Below are positions 45,968-55,228 of a stretch of 64,000 nt of DNA, piece by piece; within the stretch, counting starts at the first letter, position 1; every line of letters begins with the position of its first letter. The DNA is taken from contig VJWN01000019.1 in the NCBI GenBank assembly GCA_007644065.1, positions 186,001 through 250,000 on the forward strand. Reading direction: 5' to 3'. The position numbers were made by a program, and so were the translations under genes. Origin of the DNA: Margaritispora aquatica. Taxonomy: Eukaryota; Ascomycota; Leotiomycetes; Helotiales; Discinellaceae. Under the pieces are notes generated by a model, which was given only the letters and a program-made list of their open reading frames with translations, was not told the origin of the DNA and did no database searches.

Positions 45968-47604
45968 CTATACATAGAACAAGAAATGCGGGTTTCGATC
46001 CCCCAACTCCGGTTGGTCCGGCGCACCGGCATCAATCATCTTTTGCTTCTCTTTATTTTCCCGTCTCAGCAAAACACTCATAATGCCCGTAAGCACCATT
46101 GACATGATTGTCATCCCAACAGCAAAATACAAGCCCTTGAAATATCGCGGGGCTGACTGAGCAGTGAAGATAAAGCCAATAGCCGCCCCAGCCGAATTCC
46201 CAACAAGTTGCACACACCCAGTCGCGAAAGCTCGCTTGAAATAGCCGGCATGGTTGGACGCCGTCCATACTACATTCAAGGACGTCGTAGCGTAGAGTCC
46301 GATGGCGACCATGAAGACGCCGAAGAACCGTACACCAGCACTAGCTGCGGCAATGAGAATGATATACCCGATCAGACATGATGACAGTGCGATAAGGAGG
46401 TATGTGGAGCGGACTTTGAATCTGTCCGAGAGTCTACCCAGGATTATATACGACACCGCTGCAACGAAATACACTGGGACAGTCAAAAGCTGCGCCTTGA
46501 CTGTCGTGGTAAAGCCCAGGCCAGCAATGATTTTCGGCATGAATGTCGTCAAAGCATAGAGCGTCGTATCAATCCCAAAATGACTAACAGCCTGAACGTA
46601 GAGTTTCCAATCCTTTAAACACCTTACGATCTCGCTCCAAGAAAATTTCTCACTTTCATCGTAAGCGCCCTTATTTCGAGCGAGTCGCACAGCCATCAAG
46701 GCCTTCTCTTCCTTGTTCAGCCATATGGCCTCGGCGACTGAGTTGGGGAGGAATATGAACGTGATGGGGGCGAGACAGAAGGAGATGAGGCCCTCAACGA
46801 GGTACATCCATTGCCAGCCGTGCATGCCTGCCGATTCGATCTGGGTCAGTCCGTAAGCGAGGAGACCACCGAAAGCCCCAGAGAGTGCTGACGCGGAGAA
46901 GATGTAGGTGGTGCGTGTTGCATATTCGTCTCTATTGTAGGTCATGGTGATGTACATGAAGATACATGGTATGATTGCGGCTTCGACTGCGCCGAGGAGT
47001 ACGCGGATTGCAGCCAATTGGTCGAAGTTCTTGACGAATGCGGTACCGATCGTTAGTGCTGCCCATGAAGCTGTGGATGCGGTCAAAAGATATTTTGGTG
47101 TAAGTATTTTGAGGAGAATTGTCCCTATCAGTCTTTATCAGTCTTGTCGTTCTCGTCTGATGTGCTGAACTTACAAATTGGTTCAAACACCACATACGTC
47201 GCATATACGATACTAACAGCGGCTCCATACTGATTGTTAACCAGTCCCAGGTCTTTGCTGAAGCCAGTGAGATTCTGTTTGTAAGTGTCAGTCAGGAGGC
47301 CTTAGCTTGGTTTGTATTCTGCATACTGCGTTGCCAATATTGGCTCGATCTAAGAAGCTCATGAGATATAAGGCCTAAGGAAGTGTAAGTGACTTTCACA
47401 CATTGATTGAGCATCACTTACACCAAACAAGGTGATGAGATTGAGGTCAATCTTCCTGAGCAGCTTGTGCTCGGCCACATGATCTATTTCGCTACCAGCG
47501 GCGTCTTCTTCGACATCATCAACTTTTCTATCCTCATCTGATGGCAGATCGTGATCAATTTTGGAGGGGTCTGCCTCAAATTCCAATTTCTTCTCCATGT
47601 CCAT
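45968..47604 (-). CDS. MFS transporter, Dal5/allantoate permease type (anion:cation symporter family)
   Basis: Exons (minus): 47604-47422, 47374-47327, 47274-47175 and 47124-45968; introns are 47, 52 and 50 bp; about 495 aa with around 12 membrane segments. A charged cytosolic N-terminus (MDMEKKLEFEADPSKIDHD) precedes KLLRKIDLNLITLFGALYLM and FLDRANIGNA, the ACS-family first helix. NNQYGAAVSIVYATYVVFEP is helix 2; GRLSDRFKVRS is the conserved loop between helices 8 and 9. Dal5-type carriers import allantoate, nicotinate, pantothenate and related carboxylates at the plasma membrane; the substrate here is not predictable. The divergent 2OG/Fe(II) dioxygenase 545 bp away suggests uptake of a compound that the enzyme processes. 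Confidence 0.9.
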
Positions 47605-48148
47605 TTTCTCTTACTTTGACTGATTCAACCACCCTTAAAAACCGGACAACCACGATACTTAATCTCCCACTTTCAACTACACATTTAGAAAAGGACTCTA
47701 TCATGAACCCAGAGAATTCAAGCGCGATACTACTCTCCCATGTTCGTTACCAGTAGCAAATCAATTCCTTAAAATCTTCCGGACTTTACACCTTTTCCAG
47801 CGATCTCAAGATAAGGATCTCTGATTGTCGCATCATATGTTCTTTTTGCCCGTTTGTAACTTAGTTATGACGATGAGTTTGTATGGTTGGAAGCGGGATG
47901 AAAGAACTAAAGGTGGGATGAGCCTTGATAAGAGTGCTTCATCAATTTTAATGTACTGCAAAGGATCGGCAGTGCATGATGCACAATAGCCGTTACAGTA
48001 ACGCTCACGCGCCATACGGCTCCCCGCCTTGCCCGAGATTAGCCTCAAGTAACATTTTGAAGTAGCACCTAGTTACACTTCTGATAGAAGCTAGAGCTGA
48101 GTTGACTTGAATGATTGCTTGTATAACTCCCAGAATACACAGTACAAC
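47605..48148. promoter_or_regulatory. Divergent promoter region, MFS transporter / 2OG dioxygenase
   Basis: These 544 bp separate the start codons of the transporter (-) and the dioxygenase (+) and must hold both promoters. No specific regulator site was recognised. Confidence 0.5.
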
Positions 48149-49904
48149 ATGTCAGCTCCTTTCATCTCACCTCCAATTGCTACCGAGAATAAGCCAAGTG
48201 TACCGAAATGGAATGCACCTCAGCCCACGAAAGAGGAGATTGATTGGGCTGATTTGAGGACAATTGAGCTTTCTCTCCTAGACTCTGGGGACGAAGAGGT
48301 TGTTAAAAGGTTGGTTGAAACTACCAAGGATGCAATTAAGCAAGATGGATTCTTGTTCTTGACGGACTATGGTGTGTCACTTGAGCAGGTGAGATTGTTC
48401 TTTTCGTCCCATGTGTGAATTATAATAGAGACCCCAGGATGTGACGAGTCAGTGATTGATTGATGGAGTCAATAGTTGCATCGCCAGTTTGACTTAGCTC
48501 AATATCTACATGCCAAAATTTCGGATGAGGATAAAGTGCGATTACATTGGGATCCATCAACTGGTGTATTTGCAGGGTTCAAACCTCGATTTGGATGGAA
48601 AGTAGGACCCCCGTTATCATTCCAAGCTGATAGCATAAGTGAATGGCACTGATGTTTTGGTGTGAGTACAGCGTGAAAAGGGAAACGTGGATGGAATCGA
48701 GCATTTCAACTTTTATTCGCCTGAATTTGCAGACCACAACCGAGTGCCTGGATGCATCCTCCCTTTCATGGATGAGATTACTGCGTTCTGCGATGTGAGT
48801 AGTCGCAAGCCATGTCCTATTCCAGTTTCGCAAGCGAGCTCAGCTGAAATATTGTTGCAGTACTTGATGAATTCAGTCAACAGAAGACTGCTTGCTCTTC
48901 TATCAATGGTGCTCGAGCTGCCTCGGGACTACTTGTGGGGTATGTGACCCCCCATTCATTCATATGGTATGGTCAAAATTGGTTCAAGATGATTAACTAA
49001 TCAATAGACAACGTTCAATCGCACGATGGACTCGTTGGAGATGGATATTTCCGACATGCTCTCTATTACCCACTTGAAGGAGAAGCGAAGCGAGCTCGGA
49101 AAGGGATAAGAATGTATGGGTATGTGATCGTACACTTCTCTCGTCAGGTTCATAGCTGATATCGAGATATGGACAACAGGCACACAGACTACGGCACCAC
49201 TACTCTTCTATTCTCTGTTCCTGTCACTGCGTTGCAAATCTGGAAAGACGAGAAATGGAGGTTCGTAAAGTATAAGCCGGGTGCTTTGGTGGTCAACTTA
49301 GGCGAAACGCTTGAAGGTATTGAACTCCCTTCGAGAAACAAAAGGTAGGAAGTTCTGACAAGAGTCCAAAAGTTATCTCAGGCGGCCATTTCAAAGCTAC
49401 GCTCCATAAAGTCGCTGAACCGCCGAAGGACCAGGAGAACGAGCAGAGACTCTCGTTGGTATTCTTTAATGGTTCTAAAGGGAGTATGAGACTGAAGCCA
49501 GTTGTTGGTATGTTTGCCAAATTCCATGACGTATTTTGCGGTAGTGCTAACGAGAAACCAAGAGTCACCACTGCTTCAAAGAGAGGGGTTTGTCCTAAAC
49601 GAAGGCGGCATATTCACGCAGTTCAAGAAATTGATCGATGCAGGCGTGTCGGTACCTACTAATAAAGAATGGAGAGAAGCTCGTGAGTCCCTTGTTTCCT
49701 TTCTTCTCAAGTCAACACCTGGGAAATGTCGACAGAGACAGATAAGGAGAGTTCTCGATTCTTGGAATTAGCTGACAACCCACAGAAGTCAGCACTCGTG
49801 TGCAAGCAGCGCCGGAGGAGAAGCTGTCTGGGATCAAGGAGGTAAATGGAAAGCTGTATGGTGAGGACATCATCTTGGGCGTTCCTGTTTTGATGCCTGT
49901 TTGA
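48149..49904 (+). CDS. 2-oxoglutarate/Fe(II)-dependent dioxygenase, isopenicillin N synthase-like
   Basis: Nine exons: 48149-48388, 48476-48601, 48672-48794, 48861-48939, 49008-49119, 49180-49316, 49373-49507, 49563-49682 and 49786-49904; about 396 aa. The N-terminal DIOX_N part contains DAIKQDGFLFLTDYGV. The double-stranded beta-helix has the iron ligands H228-x-D230 (RMYGHTDYG) and H284 (FKATLHKV), and the 2-oxoglutarate-binding R298-x-S300 (QRLSLVFF). All three ligands and the Arg are present, so it should be active. No signal peptide; cytosolic. Members act in secondary metabolism or catabolism; the substrate is unknown. High intron density (eight introns of 55-103 bp) contrasts with the housekeeping genes here. 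It shares its promoter region with an MFS carrier. Confidence 0.9.
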
Positions 49905-50072
49905 TGGGGGGGGGGTTCTCGATTGAAGTCACATTATCATTATTGAAAACAATCACGTCGTCATTCTGGAGTGCAGTACTGATGAATGCGAACGAAACGA
50001 ATCTTTCCATTCCACAATAATCACATTTTGGACACCCCACACCTCACATCTCGAACACCCCACACCCCTCTA

Positions 50073-50825
50073 TTAACTCAAGGGATTAATATAAACCTCA
50101 TGGTTGCCTGTTTGATAGATTCCCCCTGCAGTATCCGGATTTGCACCATGACAATAGTCTACCAGAAAGTTCATAGCATTCATACACGTCTGCGTATATG
50201 CACAGCATTGCCAGAGCGTCAACCCAATAACGACCTCTTGCGCGCCCCCCCATTGGTTTGTGAACGCGGTCCAAACCGCTGTATTCCAGTAGCTCCACTG
50301 GTACAAGAACGCAGTATAATCGTAGGAAGTCCGAGGTGCAAGAAACGCGCATGCTGTGTAGGTAGCGTCATTCAGCTGCCATTGTGGCACCCAACGGGCG
50401 CCGTTGGTGTAGCAAGTTACGACACCCTCGCCTTGGTATCGCTTTTCAAGTTCGATTCCACTTGTAAGGCTTGTGCTTTGCAAGTTCACGTCCCTGACGG
50501 CGCGAGGCTTTAGCGAACGCGATGTGTTGGAGGAGAGTTCTTGGCGCATGAGAAGACCCTCCTCGTATGGAAGTACCAAGGGACCAGGACCGACGGGATA
50601 CTCGTGCGTAGTCCCATTAACTGAGATATTGCTCCAAGCGATAGGCCATGTGTGAGATGGGCCGTGGTATTTTTCCATTATCGCGAAGACGTGTGGGCTA
50701 AATGTAGCGGAGATGTTTGATGGTAGCGGGTGGCGTATTACGTTCTTGTTTGGCGACGGAAGTGCAGACAGTAGGGTAAAGACATGGAAGAGAACTCCAA
50801 CAATAAAAAGATGGAATGTCATCAT
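50073..50825 (-). CDS. Small secreted cysteine-containing protein with a possible Kex2 site
   Basis: A single frame of 250 codons starts at ATG 50825; an upstream TTG extension is not used. A signal peptide (MMTFHLFIVGVLFHVFTLLSA) is followed by a Ser/Pro/Asn-rich region with potential N-glycosylation sites (NISA, NISVNGT, NTS). An LEKR dibasic site about 130 residues in would release a C-terminal domain of about 125 residues starting YQGEGVVTCYTNGARW. That domain has seven cysteines (TCYTN, TACAF, QCCAYTQTC, DYCHG) and many aromatics (WVPQWQ, LYQWSYWN). The pattern recalls secreted fungal effector-like or Ecp2/Hce2-type domains, but I cannot assign it firmly. It lies next to the AT-rich island. 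Confidence 0.7.
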   Translation of the reverse strand: MMTFHLFIVGVLFHVFTLLSALPSPNKNVIRHPLPSNISATFSPHVFAIMEKYHGPSHTWPIAWSNISVNGTTHEYPVGPGPLVLPYEEGLLMRQELSSNTSRSLKPRAVRDVNLQSTSLTSGIELEKRYQGEGVVTCYTNGARWVPQWQLNDATYTACAFLAPRTSYDYTAFLYQWSYWNTAVWTAFTNQWGGAQEVVIGLTLWQCCAYTQTCMNAMNFLVDYCHGANPDTAGGIYQTGNHEVYINPLS

Positions 50826-51147
50826 GAAGAGTAGGAAGGTAGAGTATTGCAAAAAGTAAAAGGATCTAGACTTTGCTTAAGACAACTTTGATATCTATCT
50901 TACTGAGACTTTGGTAAAATAAATAAGACATATGCTGTACTTATACTATTTCACGATTTGCTATGCTGGGTACGGTTAAAATGACTTCCTACTCTCCCAA
51001 GAATAATGTTTATTCAGTGGAGACGTGTGAATAGACAACTAGGGTGTCGAGCGAGTGATATGTCAGGTTTCGGATCATGTCAGAGTCTCGAGAACCTTCT
51101 ATAGCTACGCCGACTATGATAAAAGACCAGCTTTTGGCCTGACTCGT

Positions 51148-51330
51148 GGTATCAACCGGAGACGAGTCGGCCGATTAGCCAATAAGAACTATACATATGC
51201 ACTTGGTCTTTGATTACTGTACTGACCTCGCAGGTTGCATATACAGCATTTTCCAAATTGGGAACCAAATTAATACTTTGTATCATATCACGGGTATTAA
51301 GGTAGATGACAATTGATGAACGCTAGTGTA
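51148..51330. repeat. Direct repeat copy 1 (183 bp)
   Basis: This aligns without gaps to 51381-51563 with about 16-17 substitutions, most of them transitions. Copy 1 is the more AT-rich at most differing positions, for example AATTAATACTTTG against AATTGGTGCCTTG. No coding frame or terminal inverted repeats were recognised. Confidence 0.85.
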
Positions 51331-51380
51331 CCTTATATTCACAAATAAACTATATTCTTTAGAGGGGAGAGTAAGGGCAT

Positions 51381-51563
51381 GGCATCAACCGGAGACGAGC
51401 CGGCCGTTTAGCCAATAAGAACTATACATATGCACTTGGTCTTTGATTACTGTGATGACCTCGTAGGTTGCATATACAGCATTATACAAATTGGGAACCA
51501 AATTGGTGCCTTGTATCACATCACGGGTATTAAGGCAGATGACAATTGATGAACGCTGGTGTA
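51381..51563. repeat. Direct repeat copy 2 (183 bp)
   Basis: Second copy of the segment at 51148-51330, the same length, 233 bp further on. It begins GGCATCAACCGGAGACGAGC and ends GAACGCTGGTGTA. Mostly transition differences fit C-to-T decay after duplication. Confidence 0.85.
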
Positions 51564-52038
51564 TGTCCAAAGTCAAGTTTAGCCACATCAGCCTCGCCAG
51601 CCACAATCCTTGTCAGCCACACACGGCCTCGCCAAATGCTGACATAAGCGAGTTTACATCATAAGACGTGGGATGGTCGTTATAGTCGCTTTGACTTGAG
51701 GTATTAATTTCAGTAGCAACATATATGAATTTGCTCCGCATAGCCGCTACAAGGCTGATAACGATCTCCCGCTTAGTTGTAAAGTATTAGAGTTTAGGTA
51801 CAATCCCTTTATATATTTTGGGAATAATAAGACCTCAATGGCGGAGCTGTGGTGGAGGAACTCTATTTCGTAATAAAAATAAGCCCTCTATAAATTAGGT
51901 GTAAGGATGATAATACAAATATAATTTTATTAAAAAGTGGTCTAGAGTATTTAGAAATAGTTATAGAATATAATTTACATAAAAATATAAGAGATATTAA
52001 TAAGTATATAGAATCTAAGATATTTAAAGATAAAGTAC

Positions 52039-53276
52039 CTATTTCTTTTCGGTACGGTGGGTTTTTCGCTCTTTAGGGACAGACGTTAGTTGACTTCGAA
52101 AATTTCGAAAAATAATATAATGCTCCTAGAACACGTTAGCTGAAATTGAGAAGACATGATGCACCTTCTAAATATCTTACTGCAAGCCCTTTGACTTTGG
52201 AAGCTTGAAAATGGTAGTGCTGGGTGTCTGCGTAAAGGTAGAAATGACGTAGGGACCTGAGGTGGTTGTTAGCAAAACAAGACGGTCGGGGCACTTACTT
52301 GATACAGAATATCATAATATAGGCACAAGACTCGGTTTTCTTCAAGAGAACCATGAGATTATCATCTATGAAAGTGTTAGCGAAAGTGGGAGACTGGAAG
52401 ACTTACCTGGCTGATGTGATCAGGTAAGATTAGATATTGGAAAGAAACTTTAACCTGGAACAAAGATATTTCGATCTCCGTAAAAAGTGCTGCATGATTT
52501 CAGGTGCCTAAAGTAAATAATTTGGTGGAACTGGACGCATTGCATTAGTATAAAAATTGGGGGAGGGACTTACCTGTTCTGCCGCGTCTCAATTTCGATA
52601 ATAATGGGGGAGATATTGTCGAGTGCTAGATTAATAGCTTGTTTGGACTAAAGTGTGTGTTAGCGCTAGGGACATTGGGAATTACTTACCTGATTTTCCG
52701 GTGCCGAAGTTCTGGAACAATGAGAACGTTTCAATTGGTGCAAGTGAGTTGGTTGATTGACCTAAAGAACTCGTATTATAAAAGACAGCGGGAAGACTTA
52801 CCTGACTTGATCGTGCGCAATCTCTCCGCAGGGAGCATCATCAACACTAAGACTAAGATGTCTTAATTAAACTCTACAGAAAGAATACATTAGCGAGTTC
52901 GATAATAGGGGATACTTACTTCATTAATGACTAAATCCAATAATTCTCATACCGAGTATCCTAACCACACGTTAGCGCCCAACACCAGGGAAATACTCAC
53001 CTAAAGACGATCCAAGCCTCTAGCTACGGCCTTCAGCCATCCCTTAAACATACTAAACATGCTCGGACATAGAAAGCTGTGATTTTTCTTCCTTCTGCCA
53101 TCTTCCTCTGGAGCAGAAACAGGCTCGTTCTGAGGGGGATCCTCGACTATCCAATCGTTTACGATGTCCTCGGGCCCGAAGTACCAGGACTCCTCAAGTT
53201 GAGCAGCTGGCTTTGGCACGCTCTTGGAAGTAGGGGTAGAGGCGGTGTTGCCTGTGAATCTGTTAGCTGCCGACAT
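52039..53276 (-). pseudogene. Unusual multi-mini-exon locus, possibly a decayed gene, function unknown
   Basis: ATG at 53276 opens 91 codons (MSAANRFTGNTAST to KAVARGLDRL) ending in TAG at 53003-53001, directly before a GTGAGT donor. Downstream follow seven GTAAGT/GTGAGT donors plus one GTAAGA, most with CTAAC/CTAAT branch points and AG acceptors. They define introns at 52961-53000, 52874-52919, 52762-52801, 52648-52689, 52531-52573, 52366-52406, 52257-52298 and 52126-52180 (40-55 bp). Exons 3-9 (72, 72, 74, 124, 67, 76 and 87 nt) join in one phase and end at TAG 52041-52039, but this frame holds several TAA/TGA codons and does not fit the phase of exon 1. Segments such as LVLMMLPAERLRTIKS and DDNLMVLLKKTESCAYI look protein-like. 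It may be a mutated gene, or exon 1 alone may be the gene. No family recognised. Confidence 0.4.
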
Positions 53277-53665
53277 AGTGAAGATGGGAACTTTTGGATT
53301 TGGTTGGCTTGGCGGATTTAGTTTGATGTGTAAGCAGATTTCTGATGATGGAGAAATATGACACAGAGGGGAGATGCAACTTCTTATATGTCTGGGAACT
53401 CTATTGTTCTAACTGCTACAAAACAAGACGTATGTGAGAAACAATGCTTTATTGTAATCTGGGGACTTATCCCCTGTTATTTTTACCGTAGTAAACAAAG
53501 CAAGACAAAGAATACATTCTAACGATAAGATCTCAGACTCGACCGACCTTGTTCCATTTGTGTATCATCCCAAGTTCTTTGTCCTGCTTCTAATAAACAT
53601 ATCAACGATAAAACAGCTAATATTCCTACACCTCAACTATACAAGCTATACAAGAAAACTGTCTT
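53277..53665. other. Intergenic region between the DHH gene 3' end and the mini-exon locus
   Basis: 389 bp, AT-rich, with no supported gene. It would contain the promoter of the minus-strand mini-exon locus and the 3' region of the DHH gene. Confidence 0.4.
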
Positions 53666-55228
53666 TCAAGGCTTCTTGAAATAATTATTCAGTGTGTTCT
53701 TCTGCGGAGACTTCTCCACCCTCTTCTTCATCACCTCCCCATCCACTTTATCCGGCTTCTCTCCAACCTTCATTAAGACACATAACTCTTCAAACTCAGC
53801 CGTATTTACAATACCACCACTCGCCTCTTTATGGCCCCTTGCGAAATTTTCTCCCAATCTCTTCACCAAGTCCGTCTCGTCTAAGTCTGCTACAGCTTTC
53901 AGTGATTCGATGATATTGACAGGCGGATCCTTGCCCCTTGCACATCTCGCAATCCTGCATGAGAAATTGACTTTGCCAGGCAAGTACCCATAATTCGCTA
54001 CCATTACAATCTCCAAGGCTTTAGATTTGAGATGGCTCGCCCAGCGTGTCGCGATGACTGGATGGACCTGTGCCTGTGAGTTGATCCTGAGGACAGCGAT
54101 TTTGCCGTCTTTGCTGAACTTCGGCGGCGTGTGGGTCTGTTTCTCTACCTCGAGGTTAATTTCCTCTCTTGCGGCTGCTAGGCGACGATTTGCAAGAATC
54201 TCTTTTGGGTCTTGGGCCGTAAGCAGGGCGGTCCAAGCTGTTATTACATCGTAAGTTCCTGTTCGGCGAGCTGAGCTGGTTAGTGAGCGTTGTGTTGAAT
54301 GTGCGAGAAACTTACGAGCATTGATGTATGAGACACAGTCATTGATGAGTTTCTTAGTATGACGTTTGAAGGTTTCGGTCATGTCTGGAAATGGCTCTAG
54401 CCACTTCAATGTATTTCCCAGATCACCATGAGTTCCAATAGCGCAAAGGTAGCCACAATCCGAGGCAATATCCGCATGAAGTTCTTTACATATCTCGTAG
54501 GTTACGAGGGAAGTTGTCGCTACTGGTGGATAGTAACATGCTGAAACGACCTTGAACTATGAGTAATATATCTTGATTTGGTTTCATCTGATTTACCTCT
54601 GCGTCCTTTGGGAAATCGTCACTTAAATGGTGATCAATAACCAAGCATCTTGTATCTGAATCATCAATCACAGGAGGACCACCTCGACTTCCTTGATCAA
54701 GAACAATCACAAATTTGGGCTGTTTTTCAAGCATTGATTGTCTTTCGAACTCCTCGTGGATATTTGATCCTTTCTGAACGAGGTGAACTTGAAGGTTCTC
54801 TGGCCTTAGACCTAGTTTCACCAGTGTCCTATGAACTATCACTCCTGAGCTTAGTCCATCTGCATCTTTATCAGGCACAATGAGAGTCGAAGATTGTACT
54901 GCTGCGCTAGCTTCCATTAGAAAATAACTTCGACAGTGTGGACGATGTGTTCATACCATTCTCTTAGAAACATACGCGCTGCAGTCATCTGTGACTCCGG
55001 CGCTGGCCATACCGGATCACCCTGCTCATCTCGGGTTAGAGGCACATTGCAATAGTCGTCTACCTTCGCAACCTTTCTTGCTGCAGGCTCGGGACTGCCT
55101 GTTGCTTTGCGTTTCATGGTCTTGGTGGCGTATGAGCGGGAGTTGTGTGGAAGTGCTGATGATCGTGTTATTAGAGGGCAGCTTAAACGTCCTACGCTAC
55201 GCCAGATGTAATTGCTGATAACAGACAT
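53666..55228 (-). CDS. DHH-family phosphoesterase (RecJ-like) with mitochondrial-type N-terminus
   Basis: Exons (minus): 55228-54957, 54906-54597, about 54556-54316 and 54270-53666; about 475 aa. The acceptor of intron 2 may instead be at 54551, which shortens the protein by two residues. DHH-superfamily motifs: VPDKDADGLSSG (Asp103, Asp105, Asp107), VLDQGSRGG, DHH at residues 182-184 (LVIDHHLSDDFP) and CAIGTHGDLGN. These Asp/His residues bind metal ions in phosphoesterases, including nucleases and pyrophosphatases. The N-terminus (MSVISNYIWRSVGRLSCPLI to HNSRSYATKT) looks like a mitochondrial presequence, followed by an internal Met38 with a nuclear-type stretch MKRKATGSPEPAARK. The C-terminus KNTLNNYFKKP resembles a PCNA-binding box lacking the first Gln. 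The substrate is unknown. Confidence 0.82.

Larger units (their letters stand above)
50826..52038. other. AT-rich, gene-poor island with a duplicated segment
   Basis: 1.2 kb with no gene. It contains a 183-bp direct duplication (51148-51330 and 51381-51563). From about 51790 to 52040 the sequence is extremely AT-rich, with many TA dinucleotides, like a RIP-degraded repeat relic. Confidence 0.6.

Noticed and set aside
45980..46030. tRNA B-box-like sequence (GGGTTTCGATCCCCC)
   Set aside because: It lies in the coding C-terminus of the MFS gene, and no cloverleaf or A-box is present at the right distance.
49907..49917. G homopolymer behind the dioxygenase stop
   Set aside because: A simple run of ten or so G without further structure; may be variable in length but carries no evident function.
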